Positions 55,633 through 64,000 of a stretch of 64,000 nucleotides of DNA are shown one piece after another (position 1 is the stretch's first letter; the number at the start of each line of letters is the position of its first letter). The notes under the pieces were generated by a model. It was given only the letters and a program-made list of their open reading frames with translations, ran no database searches and had not been told where the DNA came from. Origin of the DNA: Odobenus rosmarus divergens (taxonomy: Eukaryota; Chordata; Mammalia; Carnivora; Odobenidae); assembly GCF_000321225.1 (NCBI RefSeq), contig NW_004451408.1, positions 19,134 to 83,133 of the forward strand, written 5' to 3'. A program made the position numbers and the translations under genes.

Positions 55633-57399
55633 TTCACAAAATGAACCATGTTTTGTCCATTTTCTAAATAGAAATATAAAACAAGAGCACTTAAGAGAAC
55701 ATACCGCATAAACTTACCTATGTCTAACTTGAGAACACGATTAAAAAGAGTAGGCAGAGTTACTGTAATATTTTAGCACCATTACTTTTTATAACCAGAA
55801 AACTCTATCATGTGGTTCTGGCTGCAAACTGCAAGAGGAAAAACCCTGAAATCAAGAACCACTTATACTGAAGCCTTTCATTTTGCCCTAATTTTAGATC
55901 AATTATGTGATTCTTCAGAGCGGGGGAGCAAACACTGAGATGAGACAGGCAGTTTTGTCCCCCCCCCCCCGGCCCCGTATCTTTCTGAGAAACCTACAAG
56001 CTGTGCATGACCGCTCACGTTTCCCCTTGATTCTGATTCTTGCTGTACACAGAGCGGCCGGTACAGAGTCCCTTCTACCTCTGCGGCCTCATGAGCACCC
56101 GGGTGACAGACACACAAATATCTGGGACGGCCTCTGCGTTTCCTGGCCTCTTCGGTAGTTGCCTCACCCTTCGGCCGGCTGGCTTCTTCCTCAGAGCACC
56201 ACCTCCGCTCCCCACCCCGTTCTCCGTGGGCTTTTATTTTTCACAGTAGTATGCTGTATTCTGACCGTGAATAAGAAATTACATTCCGAGTCTGAACTCC
56301 ACCAAAGATCTTTAAATCATTTACTCCCCAGATCACTCAGAGCGACTCTTTAGAAACAGTCACTAGAAGAGCCAGCTCCCAAGTACAGAGGGCGCCCTCG
56401 AATACGCCTTTACATTCCTTTCCCTTCCCGGCAAATACGCACGCCGCCCACATGGAGAGGCACAATTACCAGCCTCAGCCAGATCAATCTCCGTAAATTG
56501 AATGTCAAAGAAACATCCGGGGAAGTCATAATTTACATGTAGCCCACTCATCTCCCCTTTTCAGATGTACTACATTAATTCACAGGGGAGAGTAACCTTC
56601 TCAGAGATACACATTTATATTTACATAGAGTAGAGTGGAGAATAATTGTGTGTCTCTGAGAAAAAAGATTGTCTTCTCCCTTTTTGTGTGTCAGCTGTAA
56701 CACTGCTTTTAAAATTACGTCTGTGGAAAGGACACTTGGAAAGGCTATTTGTTACAAGCACTTTTCAAATCACTCACAAGTGCCTTCACCTTTTTCCTTC
56801 TCATGAGTACACCTTGCTTAATTTTAGTATACATTACCCCTCAATAACAATGTATCATGTGGATAACTTTCATTCTAAAGAGGTTTCTCAGAACATTTCC
56901 CCTCTGAGAGTCTTAAGGAAAGATTGTACATTGAATGGTTTTATAAAAGACCCGGAATAAAGGCTATTATCCACATGTAACATTCACTTGCATTGTATCG
57001 CATGATCGATTGACATAAAGCAGTTTATTGGTCAATATCACCAGCCAAGGGCAGAGACGGAGGTCCAATTCCAGCCATCTGGAAATCTATCATCACAGGG
57101 CTAATGCACAGGCGTTTCACCTCTAGAGATCTGGTTTCAGCCTCATCAGTTAAAAGTGAGTTGGGTGATCTTCTTTTACCCACATTAGAGACCCATTATG
57201 CAGTTTAGCCTAAAGACACACCATTGGTCATCCATTTAGTACAAGTCAACCTCGGAGAAAAGTCCAGTCTCCTCGCCATGCCTCCATCATTGATCACTTA
57301 TTCCCTACTCAGGCTGACCCTTGGCAAAATCATGACATAGGCAGAGTTAGATGGGGTGACTCTTTTTTCTGTTAGTCAGTGGTGTAGAATGAAAGAAAT
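55633..57399. other. Unique sequence, part of it a candidate conserved element
   Basis: No repeat family recognised apart from a C11 run at 55960-55971. 56380-56620 has the look of conserved non-coding DNA (see findings). Frames reach 104 codons at 56646-56960 without a domain. Confidence 0.5.
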
Positions 57400-57590
57400 A
57401 GAAGAGTGGAAGAAGGGACAAAAGACCTGTGTCCTAGCCCCAGCTGGGCTTGAGCACGTCACGACTTTTCTGTGGTTCATTACCTTTGTCTGTAAAATAC
57501 GGATAACAACCACCCCTCCATCTAGAGTGCTCTTGGGGGATCAAAAGAGCTCGTGGCTATGAAGGCTATAAATTATTTGCAAATGACAGG
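57400..57590 (+). repeat. MIR SINE
   Basis: 'GACCTGTGTCCTAGCCCCAGCTGGGCTTGAGCACGTCACGACTTTTCTGTGGTTCATTACCTTTGTCTGTAAAATACGGATAACAACC' follows the MIR core, with decayed 3' sequence beyond. Confidence 0.78.
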
Positions 57591-58680
57591 ATGACTACGA
57601 CTATCATTTTGTGCCCTCATTTTTCCTCATTTGTACTTATATTTTCCACATGCCCTCCCCCATTTACAGAAGCCTAGTGCCTTCCTATTACTTCTGCTTC
57701 TCCCCAGACCAGGCTGTTATAAATCCTACATCCTGAGCCTTTACCAACCCCTCTATCCCAGTGGGTTTCCCCTTCCCACAAGGTGTGATCTCTGCTAGAT
57801 GCCAAATAGTCTAGCAGAGAACCTGATACTTCCTGTGCTCTCTGGGAAAAGTGCTGCCACACCCAACACTTATTAGGGGTCCTGAATTTTCCAGAGCAAT
57901 TTCAATACTGACACAGGATGATTAGGAACTCACAGCGGTAAAGATAGAACTTTTATCAATTTTCAAACCTAGAGGAGGGCATGGTGACTCGGTCAGTATC
58001 CTGCTGGGCACCAAGCCTGGGAAATCCAGGGCCAGCCTGAAGGAAATAAAGACAGCTACTGTACATCCGTATCCCAAACTCATGTGACTTTTCTACATCC
58101 CCAAACCATAAGGAACTCTGTAGATGATATAGCTCACCTGTGATTCTAAGACACGGGCCTTGGTTTAGAACTTCTTCCCAGGGCCAAACGGGACGTCATT
58201 ACCTCTACTGTTTTCCCCTCTACTCCTCTTATATCACCTCAGATATGTCAGATGGTTAAACTGGAATCAAAGACTCTCTTAAGCTAGCTCAAAACTATCC
58301 ACTGCTGGATTATTAATGAATATATACTTTTAAAAACCCAAATAGAGTTCTCCACATATCTATCAGTGTTTCTGGGTCACTTTCCTTCAGCCACAATTTG
58401 GTTTCCTCTCAGGAAATGCAAACGAGGATTCAGCTGAACCAAATTATTAGATAACCATGGTACCCCCAAATCATATCAAGGCGAGTATCCCTCTGACTAA
58501 ATTAAAATGTTTTCATATAAGGCCCTGCATGGAATATCCAGGGCTACTGTACTCTTACCCCTCCACCCTGCACCCCCCAGGAAGAACCAGTGCAATCAAG
58601 GTCATCCTATGAGGGCAGAGCTCTTGGGACAAAAATACACAACTCTCCAACTCCCTCATTTCAACCATTCTTTACCCACA
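57591..58680. other. Unique sequence
   Basis: No gene or repeat recognised. Confidence 0.55.
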
Positions 58681-58740
58681 CATTCCTAATCCGTATTTTG
58701 CAAATGACATCATTCCTAATCTGTATTTTGTAAAAGAATT
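58681..58740. repeat. 30-base tandem duplication
   Basis: CATTCCTAATCCGTATTTTG at 58681 recurs as CATTCCTAATCTGTATTTTG at 58711. The 30-base unit is repeated twice with a few substitutions, concentrated near the end of the second copy. The two copies' similarity suggests a recent local duplication. Confidence 0.88.
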
Positions 58741-58972
58741 AAGGAAAATATTACAAGGGGTAAACTGAACGGTTTGGGGCCTGGTGAGGAGGCAGATGGC
58801 GGGGTCAGTTTCAGGGGCTAAGGAGGGGTTGGTATAGGGACCAAGAGAAGAATAGGTATTAGGGCTGCTCCTGCATATGAGGTCTTGATAGCTTTTTAAG
58901 CACCAGGGACAGTCCCCTACTCTGAATCTTCCTCAGTGGAGGGCTTTATTGAGCATCAATAAATAAATAATG
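58741..58972. other. Unique sequence
   Basis: G-rich with TAAGGAGGGG-type bits. Nothing recognised. Confidence 0.5.
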
Positions 58973-59052
58973 GGGAGCCTATTCAAAATTCAGATTATAC
59001 ATCTCATCTCCAGAAATGGATCAGCAGGTCTGGATTGAGGGCTACTTTTTTT
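58973..59052 (+). mobile_element. hAT-Charlie MITE fragment (MER58/MER5-like)
   Basis: 'GGGGAGCCTATTCAAAATTCAGATTATACATCTCATCTCCAGAAATGGATCAGCAGGTCTGGATTGAGGG' follows 'GGGGAGCTTTTAAAAATACAGAT...CCCCAGAGATTCTGATTTAATTGGTCTGGG'. The rest of the element is missing. Confidence 0.55.
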
Positions 59053-60611
59053 TAAAACAGATGGCAAAGGTTATTCTGAAGCAGGTGGCCAGAGGACCTT
59101 ACCTTGAGATCTTCTAGCTACTGACTTCATTATTTAATGAAATAGAGCAAAATATAAATGAGCAACTTTGAAATGAAGGCACTGGGCTTTATGAATTCCG
59201 CCCCCCCACCCCATGTAGGCATGATCCCAGGGGAAGGTATGTGTGAAGATCCTCGAAGAGAAGGGTGTAGCTTGAGAGAATTCAGCTGACACAGGATAGG
59301 CACACTACATAGCTGCATAAAAGGAGGCATTATAGTGCTTAATCACTACCTTTCCAGGGTTTTAAAAATGTACTCTATGATGCTTGATTGCTTGAAAACC
59401 TAAGGAAAGATGTCGAAGAGCAATACCCACAAATAAGAGCAATGAACAGCTGTGAAGAATGACTTTAACTGGCCCCCAAGTGAAATAATACAGACATCTC
59501 CCCCAATTTTATAGGAATATCATTTCCATATTTTTATTTACTCCCGCAAATATAAGCAGTGTTTATAGTGTGCTTGGTGTTGTACAAGGAAGGGATACTT
59601 AAAACAGCCCCACAATTTCTGTTAATATAAAATAAATATCTGTATTGTCCACCCTATTCTGCCATCTCAAGATGGTATTTCAGCAATGAATTTGTGTTAG
59701 GGGAACTCAATTTTGAAAGCTATTTTCAATATTCCAAAAAGGAAATCTTATATTTCCCTAAGACCATATAGTTCAATATTAAATACTTTCAATTATTTGA
59801 GTACGTTGAAAAACTTCTGGAAAGATGTAAGCAAAAATAACAGCAGAAGTCCTTGATAGTGGAATGGTTGGGGAAATCTCACTTCAGAGGAATATCTCAC
59901 ACTTCAGCTATATCCTGGCCACTAAAGGTAGCTTCATCAAGAGTCAAATTCATTTTAGAAGTAAAAGCCTTTATAAATGTTCTGCTCCAGAACTATCTCT
60001 GGAAGCACAAATCGCTACATCTGCCATTGAATCACATGCAATGTCAGGTTGAATTTTTGTTTTTTAATGATTTTATTTTGGTCTCTAAAAAAGAAAAAAT
60101 AAGGCAAGAAAGTACAAGAAAGAGAAGCTGTCAGAAAAATGAGCACATTCCAAAAACCAAATAAGCTGTCTCCCCAAAAAAGCATCACTTTCTTTGTTGT
60201 TTATCATATGCTGAAGTGATTTGCATGTTGTTATTTCAGGTGGAACTTTCCATTGCATTTTCATTCTCTCAAGAGCCAGTTGCTACCCCCTCCTCGGTCT
60301 ATCTCGTTGCTATGGAAACAATGATGTACAGTAGGGCACAGAGCAAAGGTAACAAGGCTTTAAGCAGAAATATTAACAAAGGAATCATCTAGAAAGACTG
60401 TGGAAATTGCTCTCTATCAGGCAAAAAATGTATTGAAAAAATTACCTACATTTATAATCTGCCCTAAAATAATAATTATCTAGCAATAAAGACACTTTAG
60501 CCATCTTTGTTCAACTGATTTCATTTTTTAAACCTGAATAACATGGTATTATGTTACAGCTTGATTTCTATTCACTTTCTTGCCCTCTCAAGTGTTGAGA
60601 CCTTTAGGGTA
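59053..60611. other. Unique sequence with a candidate regulatory element
   Basis: No repeat recognised except a possible L2-like piece near 59530-59600. The 103-codon frame at 59853-60164 has no domain. The 60180-60345 interval carries an RFX-type and an octamer motif (separate entry). Confidence 0.5.
60192..60323. promoter_or_regulatory. Candidate regulatory cluster: SOX-like, octamer, RFX X-box, SOX-like
   Basis: In order: CTTTGTT (60192-60198, SOX-like on the minus strand), ATTTGCAT (60219-60226, exact octamer for POU/OCT factors), GTTGCTATGGAAAC (60306-60319, close to the RFX X-box GTTGCCATGGAAAC), overlapped by AACAATG (60317-60323, SOX-like). The block lies in repeat-free DNA. The motifs are exact or near exact, but enhancer activity is inferred. 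Such clusters occur in neural and ciliary enhancers, and the single motifs also arise by chance. Confidence 0.4.
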
Positions 60612-60712
60612 GGGGCACCTGGCTGGCTCAGTTGGAAGAGCTTGTAACTCTTGATCTCTGGGTTGTGAGTTTGAGCCCCACATTGGGGGTAGAGTTTACT
60701 TTAACAAAAAAA
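60612..60712 (+). repeat. Short CAN SINE
   Basis: GGGGCACCTGGCTGGCTCAG, AGAGCTTGTAACTCTTGATCTC, GGGTTGTGAGTTTGAGCCCCACATTGGGGGTAGAG and a short A-run. Same compact type as 37647-37757, lacking the CT-rich middle. Confidence 0.93.
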
Positions 60713-60844
60713 GGGGGGTGGGGGAGATTGGTTTAAAATCTGCCCTGCTAACTTGGTGGAAATCATTTCAGATTCCTCAAGCTCATAGAGAAGTTTCCAT
60801 GGTTCAAGTTTTCAAAAGCAATGGTTAACCTAGAACTCATACTC
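60713..60844. other. Unique sequence
   Basis: G-rich start just after the SINE. Nothing else recognised. Confidence 0.5.
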
Positions 60845-61010
60845 AGCTTTGAAATGTGCTTGTGACCTTAGACAAGTATCTTGAACTCTAAATCTTTATT
60901 CCCTCCTCTGGAAAATAAGATGATACCACTTATGTCACAAAGTTGTATGAAGATTGGGTCTAATGAAAAGTTTGGCACATGATAGGCATTCTGTAAATGC
61001 TCGCATGGAG
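60845..61010 (+). repeat. MIR SINE
   Basis: 'GTGACCTTAGACAAGTATCTTGAACTCTAAATCTTTATTCCCTCCTCTGGAAAATAAGATGATACCACTTATGTCACAAAGTTGTATGAAGATTGGGTC ... GGCACATGATAGGCATTCTGTAAATGCTC' follows MIR through its 3' end. Confidence 0.88.
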
Positions 61011-62009
61011 GCATTATAACTGATTTCCTCAGCACACACCAACTGAATGGAGACTATTTGGAGAATCCTAGTGTGTGGCAAGACAGTTCAGAGAAAAGGA
61101 TCCAGGCTTGGCCTCAAAATTTCTGTGAATTATCCATAAAGTGGGATATCCATACAAGCAGATCATCAAGCATTGGCTATACATGGAAAAGAGCTTCCCC
61201 CATGCATCCAAGATAAAGGCCCCGGTGGGCACGATAATTCCAGGCTATGGTTTGACACTGAGCACCGGCAATGCTAGCTTTCCCCACAAGCTCAACCATT
61301 CAGAGCACAGAAATACCACATTCTAATACCCACCCTGTGGCAAAAGTGATTTGAGAGCAGTGCAAACTCCTCCTTTCTTCTCTCCACCAGCGTCCAGACT
61401 GCTAAATATTTGGTGCCAGTGGTTACGGTTGATTCCATTTCCAGAAATGCAGTGCAGCTGGAAAATATTTTTTCTCATAGGGGAAAAAGCCTACACTGTT
61501 ATGTATCTCTTCAACACACACAGGAAATTGTTATGATACATATGATACATATAGAAATTGACTTAAATGCAATGTAAAGCACACGATTTACCAAGCCTCA
61601 CACAGAAAATAAAGGCCATGTTGCTACTATCAAGTGAACTTACCACATTTCACACTACCGTTTGTGATTACTGGCTATTGTGAAAAGTGGTCCCTTTTCT
61701 ACAAGTGTGGCTAGGTGATTTTAGAATTGTTTTGGATATATAAATTTAAGTTTGTTAGTATAAGTCCTTTCAACTCGATTCCTTTAATTATTTTACAAAA
61801 AATGAGAAAATAAGCTGACATTGACCTTTAAACTTTTGTTGCTTTCTCTTTTTACTATGCTAAATGAGTGGGCGACCCTAACATTAGGAATTCATTCAAA
61901 AGGTTTAAATAAATCACACAGAGCTCTATTTCTTTCTTCATCCAGGCTTAAGAAATCGATTTTCAATTCAAATTAACAGCATTTGCGATAAAACCTCCAT
62001 TTACAGGTA
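61011..62009. other. Unique sequence, AT-rich in the second half
   Basis: No repeat or gene recognised. 61740-62000 is repeat-free and includes TGACCTTTAAACTT, AATCGATTTTCAATTCAAATTAA and similar AT-rich motifs. Confidence 0.5.
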
Positions 62010-62215
62010 CTTACAATGAGTCCTACAATGTGGTAGACATTTTAGCACATTACCTTGAGTAATCCTCACAACAACCCTATGAAGTAGATATGTTGTTATT
62101 GTACAGAGAAACCAAGGCTGGGAGAGGCTAACTCGTCTGCTTAAGGCCATAAAACTAAAAATTGCTAGAACCAGGATCCATCTTTTGATTCCAAGCCAAT
62201 TCTTTCAGTTGTTCT
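62010..62215 (-). repeat. MIR SINE, reverse orientation
   Basis: 'ATTTTAGCACATTACCTTGAGTAATCCTCACAACAACCCTATGAAGTAGATATGTTGTTATTGTACAGAGAAACCAAGGCTGGGAGAGGCTAACTCGTCTGCTTAAGGCCATAAAACTAAAAATTGCTAGAACCAGGATCC' follows reverse-complement MIR. Confidence 0.92.
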
Positions 62216-62360
62216 TTCCAATTCTTCTAGCACTTGGATACCTAACTGAACTTCTCTAAAAGTTGGAAACCAACTCTTGTAGAAACTTTATTAAGAGTCA
62301 CCCTTACTTGGTCTTTGATTGCGATGATGATATATTATTTTTAACTCCATTAAAGTCTCT

Positions 62361-62517
62361 GACAATGGTTCCAACTCTGGGGAGCTTTTTAATACAGATG
62401 TGTAGGCCCCCACTCCAGCCAACTTAATAGCACATCTAGGGTGAGGACCAGGCATCTTTATATAGTTTTAAAGTGCTCCAGATGATTCTAATATGTAGCC
62501 AAGATTGAAAACCACAG
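62361..62517 (+). mobile_element. hAT-Charlie MITE (MER58/MER5-like)
   Basis: 'GACAATGGTTCCAACTCTGGGGAGCTTTTTAATACAGATGTGTAGGCCCCCACTCCAG ... GTGAGGACCAGGCATCTTTATATAGTTTTAAAGTGCTCCAGATGATTCTAATATGTAGCCAAGATTGAAAACCAC' gives both ends of the element (CAGTGGTTC... and ...GTTGAGAACCACTG) with a deletion after the first 15 bases. Confidence 0.85.
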
Positions 62518-63229
62518 CTTTAAAATACAGTATCATATTGAACCTAGGAAGTCATAGATTGTAAATCACATCCTGATTTCCGAGATGTTAAAATGGGAAT
62601 AATAGTTGAAAATGATATCAAGACACCAGGAATTGTGGGACCCATCGCAGTTCCAGGGATGTTATAATATGAACAAATGTACATTTCAGAATCATTAAAC
62701 GAGAGTTCGCCACATAAGATGCAGAAAAGTAAGACATGCTCTTGGGCTACTCAATTATATAAAACAAACAAGTTAAAGTAAAATGACCTCGAAAGTATTT
62801 TTTTTATATAAGGCCTTGTGGTTTGATTATTTTCTATTTGCACCCAACATTTATTGCTTGTCTCCATAATATAGAAGGTGAGAACCATACAGTACATTAT
62901 CCCCCAAAAAGTTTGCACTGCCAGTCAGCCAGTCAAACACCAGCAGTAGAGGTAGAGGTGAAATATTATAAGCAGACTCTTTCAACTCAGAGCCCATTTG
63001 GGGCGAGAATCCCGAGTGACCGCTCATCCTGCCCCCTCCTCAAGCTCAGGAGACTTGCCTTCAACATTCCCCAGCACCCGCTCCTCCCTCCCTGGTCCCA
63101 CAATCAGCAACAGATTATTCAGTTTTCTATCTCATAAAAACAAATGCGGACAGAGAGTAAGAAAGGAAGGTGGGTTAAATGAGCATTTGTGCTTCTAATC
63201 CATATGTAATAGAATAAGATGGAGTCCTT
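62518..63229. other. Unique sequence
   Basis: No repeat or gene recognised. The 104-codon frame at 62823-63137 has no domain. Confidence 0.5.
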
Positions 63230-63443
63230 TAAAATCGTGTTGTAGAATACTAATATCACAGCGAAATTCTCATGATACATGGTTAAGTAAAAAAATTAAA
63301 CATGCAAAACAATGAGCAAGACTGGAGAAATTACACAAAATATTACTGCATCAAAATGCTGTGATAACAGATAGTTTTTATTTTCTTTATACTTTATTTT
63401 CCAAATTTTTATAGCAAACATATGTTAAAAATCAGAAAGTGTT
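63230..63443 (+). mobile_element. Ancient L1/HAL1-like 3' UTR
   Basis: 'AAATTCTCATGATACATGGTTAAGTAAAAAAATTAAACATGC', 'GACTGGAGAAATTACACAAAATATTACTGC' and 'TATACTTTATTTTCCAAATTTTTATAGCAAACATATGTTAAAAATCAG' follow the 3' end of old L1/HAL1 elements in order. Split at its very end by a CAN SINE. Confidence 0.75.
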
Positions 63444-63651
63444 GGGGCACCTGGGTGGCTCAGTCGGTTACGTGTCCAGCTCCTGGTTTCAGCTCAGGTC
63501 AGGATCAAGGCCCACGTTGGGCTCCATGCTCAGTGCAGAGTCTGCTTGAAAGATTCTCTCTCTCTCTCCCTCTCCCTCCCTTTCTGCCCTGCCCCTTCAT
63601 GCTTGTGCTCTCTCGCTCTCTCTTTCTCTCAAATAAATGAAATATTTTTTT
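63444..63651 (+). repeat. CAN SINE with target-site duplication
   Basis: GGGGCACCTGGGTGGCTCAG, TGTCCAGCTCCTGGTTTCAG, TGGGCTCCATGCTCAGTGCAG, CT-rich middle and AAATAAATGAAATATTTTTT. AAAAATCAGAAAGTGTT (63427-63443) is echoed by AAAAACTCAGAAAAAGTGTT (63652-63671). Lacks a few bases around the B-box (GTCAGGATCAAGGCCC). Confidence 0.94.
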
Positions 63652-63671
63652 AAAAACTCAGAAAAAGTGTT

Positions 63672-63884
63672 ACACGTATATGGAGTAAATGTGGTTATTA
63701 TACAAATTAGAATAACAACATGGAGAATTCCTAAGAGCCAATATTAAACAGAAAGTAAAAGGGTATAAAATGGTAAATATCATAAAACAAAAAGTCTTTT
63801 TATCACGCATAGACAAAAAAGAGTAGTAAAAGGAAAAATACCAAAATATTAATTATGTGAGATCACTTTTAGTATCTAATTACT
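63672..63884 (+). mobile_element. Second L1/HAL1-like 3' region (diverged)
   Basis: 'AATATTAAACAGAAAGTAAAAGGGTATAAAATGGTAAATATCATAAAAC', 'CATAGACAAAAAAGAGTAGTAAAAGGAAAAATACCAAAATATTAATTATGTGAG' match the body of an L1/HAL1 3' UTR similar to that at 63230-63443. Whether it is a second element or a duplication is unclear. Confidence 0.55.
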
Positions 63885-64000
63885 TAATATTATTCTTTTT
63901 TTTAAATAATTTTTTTCTTGTTATGTTAACCACCATACATTACATCATTAGTTTTTGATGCAGTGTTCCATGATTCATTGTTTGTGCATAACACCCAGTG
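63885..64000 (-). mobile_element. Carnivore L1 3' end, reverse orientation, cut by window end
   Basis: After a T-rich stretch (the reversed poly-A), 'CTTGTTATGTTAACCACCATACATTACATCATTAGTTTTTGATGCAGTGTTCCATGATTCATTGTTTGTGCATAACACCCAGTG' is the signature 3' terminus of carnivore L1 elements, read in reverse. It is little diverged compared with other L1 pieces here, so a young insertion. Most of the element, if present, lies beyond 64000. Confidence 0.88.

Overview
This is a 64 kb stretch of mammalian nuclear DNA that looks intergenic or deep-intronic. I find no protein-coding gene, rRNA gene, functional tRNA gene, CRISPR array or bacterial-style operon. Every open reading frame is short (longest 180 codons). 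None shows a recognisable domain, and many overlap interspersed repeats. The organism is a carnivore. Fourteen tRNA-Lys-type CAN SINEs are present, with the diagnostic start 'GGCGCCTGGGTGGCTCAG', a pyrimidine-rich middle and a final AAATAAATAAAATCT plus poly-A. Several belong to the 'GGGAAGCCTGCTTCTCCCTC' subtype that I associate with arctoid caniforms (bears, seals, mustelids). The window also ends inside a carnivore-type L1. The species cannot be named from the sequence alone.

Layout. 1-10 kb: mostly unique sequence with two CAN SINEs, a MaLR LTR fragment, a MIR and an L2. 10-19 kb: two hAT-Charlie MITEs, a CA microsatellite, a polypurine tract, an inverted L1M 3' end, an L2 fragment, a MaLR LTR in reverse orientation and a long L2 3' end. 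19-30 kb: unique sequence with microsatellites, two CAN SINEs head to tail, MIR and L2 pieces. 30-40 kb: the most repeat-dense part, with an L1M 3' end carrying a SINE, an ERVL-type LTR invaded by a MaLR LTR, and an old L1M (5' tandem-repeat region plus 3' end, middle missing) carrying two SINEs and a younger L1MA insertion. 40-51 kb: mostly unique, AT-rich sequence with some stretches that look like conserved non-coding DNA. 51-55 kb: a second cluster with a MaLR LTR, a Tigger-like DNA transposon with visible inverted repeats, a SINE-split MIR, a SINE, a second ERVL-type LTR and a SINE-in-SINE. 55-64 kb: a MIR split by an LTR-like insertion, unique sequence with candidate regulatory elements (including an RFX X-box plus octamer near 60.2-60.3 kb), MIRs, and L1/HAL1 ends.

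No genes act together here. The biology that can be read is insertion history, since several elements are nested and their target-site duplications order the events, plus a handful of candidate cis-regulatory sequences that only cross-species alignment could confirm. I saw no evidence of a previously undescribed multi-gene system. Repeat family names come from recognising consensus features by eye, and boundaries without a target-site duplication are approximate to about 10-30 bases.
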